From: Bacteroidia bacterium | GTDB taxonomy: Bacteria > Bacteroidota > Bacteroidia > Bacteroidales > F082 | NCBI GenBank assembly: GCA_021287165.1 | Contig: JAJTAY010000033.1 | Span: 124,001 to 188,000 of the forward strand | Length of the DNA stretch: 64,000 bases | Direction: 5' to 3' | Shown: positions 43,705 through 51,734 of the stretch, one piece after another | How positions within the stretch are numbered: the stretch's first letter is position 1 | Layout of the letters: each line of letters starts with the position of its first letter | The notes under the pieces: generated by a model | Seen by the model: only the letters and a program-made list of their open reading frames with translations | Database searches by the model: none | What the model was told of the DNA's origin: nothing | Made by a program: the position numbers and the translations under genes

Positions 43705-45915
43705 ATGAAAATACTCGTTCTGGGAAACTACCCTCCAAGGCAATGCGGCATTGCCACCTTCACCCACAATCTGGTAGAGTCGATCAAAACGGCTGCATCT
43801 CATCACCGCCGAAAAATAGAAATTGGCGTTATAGCAATGAATGATAAGGATATGACTTATCCATACCCTTCAATCGTTGAAAAAACCATTCGCGATGATG
43901 ACGCAGCTGCCTATGCCGATGCAGCCGATTACATAAACCAAAGCGGCGCCGATCTGCTTCTGCTTCAGCACGAATATGGCATTTTTGGCGGCGAAAGCGG
44001 GGTGATGTTGCTCAATCTGCTCAGACGACTTAAAATTCCTTTGGTCAGCACATTTCACACTGTGCTCGAAAAACCAAGTTTTCATCAACGTGAAGTACTC
44101 AGACGCATAGCCACTTATTCCGACTATGTGATTATTATGAACAGTCTGGCAATCGGTTTTCTGAAAGAAGTGTTTGGCGTGCCTGCCGAAAAAATTGTGC
44201 ACATCCCTCACGGTGTGCCTGATTTCGAGGCCTGTTTCGAAAATCTTGGAACAAGACCCGACAGCTGGAAAAGCCGTAAGGTAATGCTGACTTTCGGTCT
44301 TATTGGCCGAAGCAAGGGCATCGAAACCGTCATCAGGGCTTTGCCTGCAATTGTTGAGAAGAATCCTGACATTCTGTATGTTGTACTTGGAAAAACGCAT
44401 CCTCACGTTATTCGGCTGGCCGGTGAGGAGTACCGAAATATGCTTCAGGACCTCGTCGTAAAACTAAACCTGAGCAATCATGTGCTATTCGACAACAGAT
44501 ATGTTGATGAATTGGAGCTGATGTCGTTGCTTTATCATGCCGATTTGTATGTGACCCCCTACCTCAACCGCGCACAAATCACCAGCGGCACGTTAAGCTA
44601 TGCCGTTAGCGGTGGCTGTGCCGTATTCAGCACGCCATACTGGCATGCGGAAGAACTGCTCCAGCAGGGTCTGGGCATTTTGTTCGACTTCCAGCGCAGT
44701 GATATGCTGGCACAAAAAGTGAATGCGCTGTTGGAAATGCCTGAAGATTTAGAAACGCTTCAAAAGAAAGCTTTTGAATACGGAACAACCATCACCTGGC
44801 CTAAATCAGGACTGCGTTACCTCGACACGCTACGCCTGGCTGTCAGCCAGCACAGGTCGGTTTTGTCCCCTGATATTCCAGCCGAATATGCCACTTCTCA
44901 CCTGCGCCGGCTCACCACCAGCACAGGTCTGTTGCAGCACGCCAAGGGAATAATCCCATCCTTCGAACACGGCTACTGCCTCGACGACAATGCCAGAGCG
45001 GCACTTTGTTTGCTGATGGCTGAAGAAGCCGGCATTGAAAAACTGGATAACAACCTCCTATCTACTTATTTGGCTTTTGTAGCGCACATGCAGGAGGAGT
45101 CTGGAGCTTTTTCAAACTATTTCTCTTTCGACCGAAAAAAATACGATCAGGATTTTTCGGACGATGCCTACGGACGCGCTATGTGGCTCCTGGGATATCT
45201 TATCAGCCATGCTCCCTGCGATGCCTTGTTTCAAACTGCCCACGAAATGTTTCACCGCTCGCTTCCCCATGTCGGTAAGTTGAAATATGCCCGCGGCTAT
45301 GCCAATGTCATCTTTGGATTGCTTGAGTATCACCGAAAATTCCCTGATCAGGAGCGCATCATTCATGCCATTAAAAATCTTGCCGATAGCCTGTGCCTGC
45401 GCTATCACCAGCACAAACGCGATTGGTGGCACTGGTTCGAAGATGCCCTCACTTATGACAACGGGCTGATTCCAGCCTCACTTTATGCATCCTATCAGCT
45501 GTTGCGCGACGAAAACTACCTCACGGTGGCCGAAACAACCCGAAAATTTCTCGAAAGCAAGTGTTTTGTAAACCCCTGGCTAAGCCTCATTGGTAACCAC
45601 CGCTGGCTGCGCTTCGACAGCAATTACGAGCTCTTTGCCCAGCAGCCCATCGACGCCTTTGCCATGGTGGCCATGTATGAACAAGCCTTCGCAGCAACCA
45701 ACAATACAGAACTTCTCGAAAAGATGGGTAGGGCTTATATCTGGTTCTATGGCGAGAACGATCTGAATATTAACGTTTTCGACCCAGAGACAAAAGGCTG
45801 CAACGATGGCATTGAGCCTCGCAACATCAACCGCAATCAGGGTGCAGAAAGCACGATAGCATACCTGTTGGCTACCGTCATGGTGAGACGCAATGGTTTG
45901 TTTACTGCCGGTTGA
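43705..45915 (+). CDS. GT4-family glycosyltransferase with C-terminal alpha-helical barrel-like domain
   Basis: A two-part cytoplasmic protein of 736 residues. Residues 1-385 form a GT-B glycosyltransferase of the GT4 kind (MKILVLGNYPPRQCGIATFT, LLQHEYGIFGGESG, LTFGLIGRSKGIETVIRAL, and NRAQITSGTLSYAVSGG in the donor site). Residues 390-736 are helical with repeated aromatic motifs (SFEHGYCLDDNARAAL, FSDDAYGRAMWLLGYLI, WHWFEDALTYDNG, NRNQGAESTIAYL), resembling an alpha/alpha-barrel glycosidase-like or glycan-binding module. It converges on the GH130-receiver gene and overlaps it by 14 nt. GT4 activity fits mannosyl or glucosyl transfer. The substrate is unknown. Confidence 0.82.
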   Translation: MKILVLGNYPPRQCGIATFTHNLVESIKTAASHHRRKIEIGVIAMNDKDMTYPYPSIVEKTIRDDDAAAYADAADYINQSGADLLLLQHEYGIFGGESGVMLLNLLRRLKIPLVSTFHTVLEKPSFHQREVLRRIATYSDYVIIMNSLAIGFLKEVFGVPAEKIVHIPHGVPDFEACFENLGTRPDSWKSRKVMLTFGLIGRSKGIETVIRALPAIVEKNPDILYVVLGKTHPHVIRLAGEEYRNMLQDLVVKLNLSNHVLFDNRYVDELELMSLLYHADLYVTPYLNRAQITSGTLSYAVSGGCAVFSTPYWHAEELLQQGLGILFDFQRSDMLAQKVNALLEMPEDLETLQKKAFEYGTTITWPKSGLRYLDTLRLAVSQHRSVLSPDIPAEYATSHLRRLTTSTGLLQHAKGIIPSFEHGYCLDDNARAALCLLMAEEAGIEKLDNNLLSTYLAFVAHMQEESGAFSNYFSFDRKKYDQDFSDDAYGRAMWLLGYLISHAPCDALFQTAHEMFHRSLPHVGKLKYARGYANVIFGLLEYHRKFPDQERIIHAIKNLADSLCLRYHQHKRDWWHWFEDALTYDNGLIPASLYASYQLLRDENYLTVAETTRKFLESKCFVNPWLSLIGNHRWLRFDSNYELFAQQPIDAFAMVAMYEQAFAATNNTELLEKMGRAYIWFYGENDLNINVFDPETKGCNDGIEPRNINRNQGAESTIAYLLATVMVRRNGLFTAG

Positions 45916-47764
45916 GTAATCGTTGCAAACGCAGCAGCAAAAGGTTGCGGTCGATGGGTTTGCGAATGTAGTCGGCGGCACCAAGGCTAAGCCCTCTGGC
46001 TTCGTCTTCCGGACTGGTATGTCCGGAGAGAAATATCACTGGAACATCAATATGGTTGGCCTTTATAAACTCGAGCATCTGATACCCGTCGAGATTGGGC
46101 ATGGCGATATCCGAGAGCACCACATCGAACTTTCCTTTGCTGATCTGCATCAGTGCAATGATGCCGTCGGGTGCTATTTCAACATCATAGCCGTCGCCCT
46201 TCAGAATACCGGCGATGACTTTCTGGTTAATCACCTCGTCTTCAACCACCAGCACCCTTGCCTTGGCTTTTTCGGCGGCTTTTCGGCCTCTTTGCAAATC
46301 GGATGGCACTAAGGCCGTTAGCAGTTCCTTCAGCGGAACAGTGCAATAGGTGGAAGCCGTATCGCTCATGGCATAGGGAATAACAAGCTCGTCGTTGTTG
46401 ATGATACTGCCGCACGAATACACCACATTGGGCACATAGCCTTCGCGCTCCTCTTCGTTGGGCGAAATGAGCGGCTCGGAAAGGCAACCAATAACTTTGG
46501 TGGGATCGTCAAGATCGAGCAGCATGGCGCTGATTACATATTTTCTCATGGTACCAACCCCGTGTGTGATTACCAGCCAGCCATACTCTGTTTCGATTGG
46601 TGAACCGCAATTGCCCACCTGAATAAACTCCCAGGGGAACATCGGCCCCTGCAGCTTTATGGCCTCGCCCCAGCGGTTGATGTCGTCGGAAAACATGATG
46701 TAGTTATTCACCCCATCAATGCGCGCCAGCATCACATATTTTCCGTTCACCTTTCTGGGAAACAGGGCCATACCTTTGTTTTGCGCATTCTCACCATGAA
46801 TGGGCATCACCTTGAAGTTGTAGAAGTCGCGCGTTTCGATCAGTTTTGGCATGATGCTGAAACCATTGTAGGCTGTGTAAGTGGCGTAATATCGCACGCG
46901 TCCGTCGTTGTCCGTAAACTTTACAAAGCGCGCATCTTCAATACCATTACTTTCAGCAGCTGCAATAGGAAATATTACGCGGTCGGAAATGCCGGTATCG
47001 AGTGAGAATGAAATCTCATAGTGCGAATCGCCTAACCAACTGATCGTTTGAAGGATTTTTATCTGCGCATCGCTGGGTCGAAGTTCACGTTTAGTTTCGT
47101 CAATGGCCCTGTAAAGCTCGTTGTAATCAAACTCATCGCGCAGCTTATTCATCACATGCTTCACTGTTTCGTCGTCGGCGTGCATCTCGGAGAGTTTCGA
47201 CATGAACTCGCTTTTGTGGTAGATGAAGTTTTTCACGGTTTCGGCTTCATCAATCAACCTCCCGGTGGGGATAAGCTCAAGGTTGTTGTCCTTATCGAGT
47301 ACACCACCCCTGAACACCACCGAGCTGATGTGTCCTTCACCCGTGGCGCGAAAACTTATGATTACGCGCTTCTGCCCTTCCATAAGGCCGGTCTGATCGG
47401 GGTCTTCAACCATCGAAGGATTGAAAAAGGCAGCCGACTCGATGCTGTATTCCGAAGTGAAATAGGCCCCTATGAGCAGCTGCTTGGACTGGCTGAGCGA
47501 ATCGAGGTCGCCTGCCCTGCCATTCATGATTTCTCGGACGCGTTCAAAATGTCTGCGGTAGATTTTCGAGATATTTCGATGTCGGGCAGAGAAATCGCGC
47601 AGCGATTGATTGAGGGTAAGCCGTGCGGCTTCCTCGGGCATATCCCTCACTTTTCCGATGATGCTCTGCACCCTGGTTTCGGGACCGGGAAAGAAAAACC
47701 TGACAATGACCCTGCGCGGATCGCTGTAAAATCGGATGGGCTTGCGGTTGACCGTTGTGCTCAT
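45902..47764 (-). CDS. GH130-family glycoside phosphorylase-like protein fused to a response-regulator receiver domain
   Basis: A 620-residue cytoplasmic protein without signal peptide. Residues 1-490 read as a GH130 five-bladed propeller: RATGEGHISSVVFRGGV, the catalytic-Asp motif NGIEDARFV (D277), ALFPRKVNGKYVMLAR and ETEYGWLVITHGVG (H401, phosphate-site region). GH130 enzymes phosphorolyse or hydrolyse beta-mannosides. Residues 502-620 form a receiver domain with VVEDE, acceptor D552 in LSDIAMPNLDG, S580 and K602. Enzyme-receiver fusion is unusual for GH130 and suggests control by phosphorylation. A helical insert (about 165-245) separates two propeller regions. A DPR motif common in GH130 is DAR here. 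It is convergent with the GT4 gene. No cognate kinase adjoins it. Confidence 0.83.
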   Translation of the reverse strand: MSTTVNRKPIRFYSDPRRVIVRFFFPGPETRVQSIIGKVRDMPEEAARLTLNQSLRDFSARHRNISKIYRRHFERVREIMNGRAGDLDSLSQSKQLLIGAYFTSEYSIESAAFFNPSMVEDPDQTGLMEGQKRVIISFRATGEGHISSVVFRGGVLDKDNNLELIPTGRLIDEAETVKNFIYHKSEFMSKLSEMHADDETVKHVMNKLRDEFDYNELYRAIDETKRELRPSDAQIKILQTISWLGDSHYEISFSLDTGISDRVIFPIAAAESNGIEDARFVKFTDNDGRVRYYATYTAYNGFSIMPKLIETRDFYNFKVMPIHGENAQNKGMALFPRKVNGKYVMLARIDGVNNYIMFSDDINRWGEAIKLQGPMFPWEFIQVGNCGSPIETEYGWLVITHGVGTMRKYVISAMLLDLDDPTKVIGCLSEPLISPNEEEREGYVPNVVYSCGSIINNDELVIPYAMSDTASTYCTVPLKELLTALVPSDLQRGRKAAEKAKARVLVVEDEVINQKVIAGILKGDGYDVEIAPDGIIALMQISKGKFDVVLSDIAMPNLDGYQMLEFIKANHIDVPVIFLSGHTSPEDEARGLSLGAADYIRKPIDRNLLLLRLQRLLNRQ

Positions 47765-47831
47765 GGTTTGTCGTTCTTTTTGTAATATTGGGTAAAGTTA
47801 TGAGTGCTAAGCCCAAGTTCCAAACTAACCC

Positions 47832-47861
47832 AAAAAAAACGGCCTGTTTTTTTCAGGCCGT
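47832..47861 (-). terminator. Intrinsic terminator of the padR-pspC transcript
   Basis: A perfect 8-bp stem ACGGCCTG/CAGGCCGT (47839-47846 and 47854-47861), loop of seven T on the plus strand; on the minus strand it is followed by eight T. A second small A/T hairpin lies at 47869-47886. Confidence 0.85.
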
Positions 47862-47888
47862 ATATTTTATTCTAAAAAAATAGAATCA

Positions 47889-49688
47889 TCAGGGATTTTT
47901 TTCGAAACCATTGGCGGTGAGCATATAACTGCGTCCTGCAAACTCTCGCGAGCGCCAGAAGCTCCTCGGATTGTTGTCGAAGTAATCGGCCAGAGCAGGA
48001 TCGAAAGTCACCAGAGAGCTATCAGGCAGGTTTATCCTGACATTTATCCGCTGTGCACGAAGACCTTCGGAAGCATCGAACCTCAGCCAAACGGGCAGGA
48101 ACAGGGTGTCGTTGCGATACTCCACCGGGTATTCAATTCCCCTGCTGCGCTCGCGGGCAATGTCCTCCTCCTCGCCTTTGGCGATAGCTTCAACCTTCAT
48201 CGATGGCATCTCGCCTGCCGGAGCTTTCTCAATATACAAGTGGGGCATAATAAGGAAATTTGTCCAACCGTTCTTCTTCTCAAGCATAAAGCGCTGATTA
48301 TCAAACACCAGCACAGGATCGCCTTTTCCACTGTTCGTATCCCGGGCAATAATCACCAGTTTTCCTTTGTTCACTATCTCGTTGTTTACAAGCTCAGTCT
48401 TGCCGGTTTCGCGGAAATCGGAACCAAGTTTATAGCCCGAAAATCCCAGTCCAATGATTGAAAGCACCCACAAAACACCGGCAATATTTCCCAGTCCGGG
48501 CAGCTGAAACGAATTGCCAATTATCAGTCTTAGGGATACGTAAAGAAGCATAATAACCGGGATGAGCAGAAAAGCACCAAGCGAGATGACTGCAAGCTGA
48601 GCGAGTCCCGGATCGGTAAACACCAGGCTCAAGGCATCGGACAAAGCGAAAGGAATCTCGAAATCCTCAAAAAAGGTGAAACCCTCCCAGCCTGAAACGA
48701 AAGCCGAAAAAACAACGAGAAGGGCAAATCCAATGATAAAAAACAGGATACCAACAATGATAGAGACAATGCGTGCAAATACCTTGACAAGGCTACCAAG
48801 CGCCGGACCGGCCTGCCGGCCGGCATTGCGAAGCCCCTGACCTGCCTCTGCGCCCATTTCGCTCATTTTACGGCCTAATCTGTCCACCTCTTCCTGTATT
48901 GTACGTTCAATGTTTTCCACATTCACCGGCTGACCTTTCATGCGCAGTTTATCGGAAGTGGTTCGCGCAACCGGTGCAACAACCCATAAAACAATGTATG
49001 CGATAGCACCTATACCAGAAGCGAAAGTCAGGATAACAAATAAAAGCCTGAAAATTAGCGGATCGACATTGAAGAAATGCCCGAGCCCGGCGGCAACACC
49101 TGCTACCTTTTTATTATCCGGGTCGCGGAATAACTGGCGGTGAGGTCTTCCATCGGCGGTTTTCCGTTTCTCGCCTCCGTCATCAAACACCTTGTGACTT
49201 GGAGCAGCAGGAATGAACGCCCAAAGCAAAATATAGACCAGCGAACCGACTCCTTTGAGAAACAGAAGCGCCACAAAAATGATTCGAAACACAATAGGAT
49301 CGACGCGGAAATAGTGGCCCAGTCCAGCAGCTACGCCGCCAACCTTGGCACGGGCTAAATCCCTGTAAAGTCTGCGGGTCGTAGCTTTCGGCTCTTCAGC
49401 TTTTTCTTCCTGAGCCTCGGCGGGTTCCTCTTCCATCTGCCAGGGCTGGCCCAGTACTCCGATAACCCAATCCACGTCCTGAATGCCGATCACTTCTTTT
49501 TGGTCATTAAGCCTCGATTGGAGCAACTCGGCTATCCTGCTTTCAATGTCCGACACGATTTCGCCTTCTCCCTCTCGTCCGGCAAAATGAGAACGCAGGT
49601 CGCGCAGGTAAAGACTTAGGCGGCTGAATGCTTCCTCGTCGAGGACAAACATAAGTCCGCTGATGTTAACACTTACTGTTTTATTCAT
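47889..49688 (-). CDS. Double PspC-domain membrane protein
   Basis: An envelope-stress-type membrane protein of unknown exact role. From the ATG at 49688 (MNKTVSVNISGLMFVLDEEAF) the 599 residues contain an N-terminal cytoplasmic region, two PspC domains in tandem (GGVAAGLGHYFRVDPIVFRIIFV at about 115-165 and AGVAAGLGHFFNVDPLIFRLLFV at about 200-245), an amphipathic helical segment, three or four more transmembrane helices (about 300-440) and a C-terminal soluble beta-rich domain. The duplicated PspC unit is clear. It overlaps the PadR gene by 8 nt; PadR-PspC pairing is common and implies that PadR controls this protein. Confidence 0.87.
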   Translation of the reverse strand: MNKTVSVNISGLMFVLDEEAFSRLSLYLRDLRSHFAGREGEGEIVSDIESRIAELLQSRLNDQKEVIGIQDVDWVIGVLGQPWQMEEEPAEAQEEKAEEPKATTRRLYRDLARAKVGGVAAGLGHYFRVDPIVFRIIFVALLFLKGVGSLVYILLWAFIPAAPSHKVFDDGGEKRKTADGRPHRQLFRDPDNKKVAGVAAGLGHFFNVDPLIFRLLFVILTFASGIGAIAYIVLWVVAPVARTTSDKLRMKGQPVNVENIERTIQEEVDRLGRKMSEMGAEAGQGLRNAGRQAGPALGSLVKVFARIVSIIVGILFFIIGFALLVVFSAFVSGWEGFTFFEDFEIPFALSDALSLVFTDPGLAQLAVISLGAFLLIPVIMLLYVSLRLIIGNSFQLPGLGNIAGVLWVLSIIGLGFSGYKLGSDFRETGKTELVNNEIVNKGKLVIIARDTNSGKGDPVLVFDNQRFMLEKKNGWTNFLIMPHLYIEKAPAGEMPSMKVEAIAKGEEEDIARERSRGIEYPVEYRNDTLFLPVWLRFDASEGLRAQRINVRINLPDSSLVTFDPALADYFDNNPRSFWRSREFAGRSYMLTANGFEKNP

Positions 49689-50043
49689 GGCTATTTGGAT
49701 TTGATTCGTTTGCACTATTCTTTAATACCGATTCTACCGATTCCGAAAGCATTTGCCAGCCTGCACGCAGCTCTTCCAGCGAGGCCACACCGGCTTCCGT
49801 GATCTGATAATATTTTCGTGGAGGGCCTGACCGGCTCTCCTCCCAACGGTAGGTGAGCAAGTCTTCGTTTTTTAGTCGAGTCAGCAAAGGATACAAGGTA
49901 CCCTCCACCACCAACAGCCTTGCCTGCTTCAGCTCGTCGAGAATGTCGGAGGCGTAAGCCTCTCCCATTCGCCGGATGATGGCCAGGATGCACATCTCGA
50001 GCACCCCGCGACGCATTTGTGATAAGTTGCTTTCTGTATTCAT
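49681..50043 (-). CDS. PadR-family transcriptional regulator
   Basis: A winged-helix repressor of 120 residues: MRRGVLEMCILAIIRRMGEAYASDILDEL, then LLVVEGTLYPLLTRLKNEDLLTYRWEES and PPRKYYQITEAGVASLEEL, the PadR signature. The effector is unknown. It overlaps the downstream PspC gene by 8 nt, so both are co-translated; probably autoregulated. The short-leader promoter upstream is described separately. Confidence 0.93.
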   Translation of the reverse strand: MNTESNLSQMRRGVLEMCILAIIRRMGEAYASDILDELKQARLLVVEGTLYPLLTRLKNEDLLTYRWEESRSGPPRKYYQITEAGVASLEELRAGWQMLSESVESVLKNSANESNPNSHE

Positions 50044-50047
50044 GCGG

Positions 50048-50097
50048 CAAATTTATAATTTTTTCAGTACTTTGCAATACATAGTACATATTTATTT
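50048..50097 (-). promoter_or_regulatory. padR promoter with very short leader and repeated GTAC sites
   Basis: Minus-strand TTG (50075-50077), 19 nt, TAAATTTG (50048-50055), ending only 4 nt before the padR start codon (50041-50043), so the RNA would be nearly leaderless. Two AGTAC copies (about 50067-50071 and 50083-50087) surround the -33 element and could bind PadR. Confidence 0.45.
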
Positions 50098-50159
50098 ATA
50101 TTATTTTTGTTTTCACAGTACATTGACAGACAATGAACCTAAAGGTTGCAATCTGTTAC

Positions 50160-50167
50160 TATTTTTG
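50160..50167 (+). promoter_or_regulatory. -7 box of the isochorismatase-like gene
   Basis: TATTTTTG fits TAnnTTTG, 13 nt before the start codon; -33 element not clear. Confidence 0.5.
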
Positions 50168-50180
50168 GTAAAAAAAATCA

Positions 50181-50765
50181 ATGAGAAAGATTACGCTTAT
50201 GTTCATAGCTGCATTGATCGCGCTGCAGCTTGCCGGGCAGGACAGAAAGGTTTTAATACTGATAGATATACAGGAGTTTTACTTCCCAGGGGGTGCGCAA
50301 CCCCTGCATGAACCTGAGGAAGCGGCCAAACATGCCGCCCAGGCGCTTACGCTGTTCAGGGAACTTGGCTGGCCGGTGGTACATGTACAACATGAATTTG
50401 GGCCGGGAGGCGCAATTCACAACTTGGTTGCTCCGCTTGAGGGTGAAGTGGTTATTACTAAAAAAGAGGTGAACGCTTTTTCGGGAACCGACCTTTTGGA
50501 AGTTTTACATGAATTAAAGCCTGCTGAGCTTGTTTTTGCGGGCATGCAAACCCATATGTGTCTCGAAGCCGCAGTCAGGGCAGCCAAGGATTACGGATTT
50601 CGGTGCACTGTTCTTGCCGATGCCTGTGCAACAAGGAATCTGAAGTACGATGGTATTGAGGTACCGGCAGCCCAGGTTCATGCATCCACACTGGCCACGC
50701 TCAACCGCACCTATGCCAGGGTGATGAAAACAGCAGGGTGGGTTGAGGAAACAACAAAAAAATAA
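50181..50765 (+). CDS. Exported isochorismatase-like cysteine hydrolase
   Basis: A 194-residue member of the isochorismatase/nicotinamidase-like superfamily. The N-terminus is a signal peptide (MRKITLMFIAALIALQLAGQ), so it acts in the periplasm or outside. The catalytic triad is visible: Asp in VLILIDIQEFY (about residue 29), Lys in VVITKKEVNAF and Cys in GMQTHMCLEAAVRAAKDYG, with LADACATRN after it. It is not a nicotinamidase by motif; the substrate is unknown. It stands alone between padR and the M48 protease. Confidence 0.88.
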   Translation: MRKITLMFIAALIALQLAGQDRKVLILIDIQEFYFPGGAQPLHEPEEAAKHAAQALTLFRELGWPVVHVQHEFGPGGAIHNLVAPLEGEVVITKKEVNAFSGTDLLEVLHELKPAELVFAGMQTHMCLEAAVRAAKDYGFRCTVLADACATRNLKYDGIEVPAAQVHASTLATLNRTYARVMKTAGWVEETTKK

Positions 50766-50780
50766 GCGCCCTGAAGCGCT
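50755..50780 (-). terminator. Intrinsic terminator of the M48 protease gene
   Basis: The minus-strand stem AGCGC/GCGCT (50776-50780 and 50765-50769, loop TTCAGG) is followed by TATTTTTTT. It overlaps the end of the convergent isochorismatase-like gene. Confidence 0.65.
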
Positions 50781-50788
50781 CATCTTTA

Positions 50789-51607
50789 TTAACGATCTTT
50801 CGAATAATATTTCATAGCCTCGGGAAGCCACTTCTGAATTTGAGCGATGCGTGTTTCATCGGAAGGGTGTGTGCTCAGGAATTCGGGTGGTGCCTGCCCA
50901 CCTTTCATGGCAGCCATACGCTGCCAGAAGGCCACAGCCTCGTTGGGATCGTACCCGGCCATGGCCATAAAAATGAGGCCGAGTCTGTCGGCTTCGCTCT
51001 CATGAAGTCGGCTATAGGGCAGCAAAACTCCCAATTGTGAGCCCAGGCCGAACGCCGTCATCCACAATGCCTGCGTTTGCTCGGGTTTGTCCTGCATGGC
51101 TACTGCAAGCGCCATACCGCCCATCTGCGTCATCATTTGCTGGCTCATGCGCTCGTTGCCGTGTTCGGCTATAGCATGTGCCACCTCGTGTCCCATCACC
51201 ACAGCCATCCCCGTTTCGTTTTGGGTTATGGGCAAAATACCGGTGTAAAACACCACCTTGCCGCCGGGCATGCACCATGCATTGGCTTCAGGGCTATCAA
51301 CAAGGTTGAATTCCCAGGCATAGCCCTGCAGCTGCTTCGACATTCCCTTTTCGGCAAAATACTGTTCCACAGCCTTTTGTATCTTACCCCCAACCCTCTT
51401 TACCATAGCTGTTGCATTGGCATCGGTTGACATCTTGTTTTCGCTTAAGAATTGGGAATATTGCTGAAAGCTCATGGCCATCATCTGCTGGCCGGGAATC
51501 AGATTGATTTGTCTGCGTCCGGTAATGGGCACTTTGCTGCAGGAATAAACAAGCATGGCCATAACGGCAATTGCAGAAAATAAAAACTTAAGGTTTGCTG
51601 CTTTCAT
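50789..51607 (-). CDS. M48-family metalloprotease lipoprotein
   Basis: Zinc protease of the LoiP/YcaL/BepA kind, probably attached to the periplasmic face of the outer membrane for quality control of envelope proteins. The 272 residues start with a lipobox signal (AMLVYSCSK). Then VPITGRRQINLIPGQQ, an active site VVMGHEVAHAIAEHGNERMSQQ with HExxH, and the third zinc ligand Glu in RLHESEADRLGLIFMAMAGYDP, followed by FLSTHPSDETRIAQIQKWLP, are all family hallmarks. There is no TPR domain, so this is the short form. Confidence 0.92.
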   Translation of the reverse strand: MKAANLKFLFSAIAVMAMLVYSCSKVPITGRRQINLIPGQQMMAMSFQQYSQFLSENKMSTDANATAMVKRVGGKIQKAVEQYFAEKGMSKQLQGYAWEFNLVDSPEANAWCMPGGKVVFYTGILPITQNETGMAVVMGHEVAHAIAEHGNERMSQQMMTQMGGMALAVAMQDKPEQTQALWMTAFGLGSQLGVLLPYSRLHESEADRLGLIFMAMAGYDPNEAVAFWQRMAAMKGGQAPPEFLSTHPSDETRIAQIQKWLPEAMKYYSKDR

Positions 51608-51655
51608 GGCTTCTTCGTTGATGGATTAGCGTTATGTTTTTCGGCTGTTATGAAA

Positions 51656-51663
51656 CAAAAATA
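51656..51663 (-). promoter_or_regulatory. -7 box of the M48 protease gene
   Basis: Minus-strand TATTTTTG, about 48 nt before the start codon. Confidence 0.5.
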
Positions 51664-51734
51664 GCAACATATCACCGATTGGAAAGCGTTTTACGGCATT
51701 TTATGATTAATATTGCTTAGCGAATCAAAACCTC

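Noticed and set aside
47048..47785. 245-codon plus-strand frame opposite the GH130 gene
   Set aside because: Antisense to a strongly supported coding region; no family motif.
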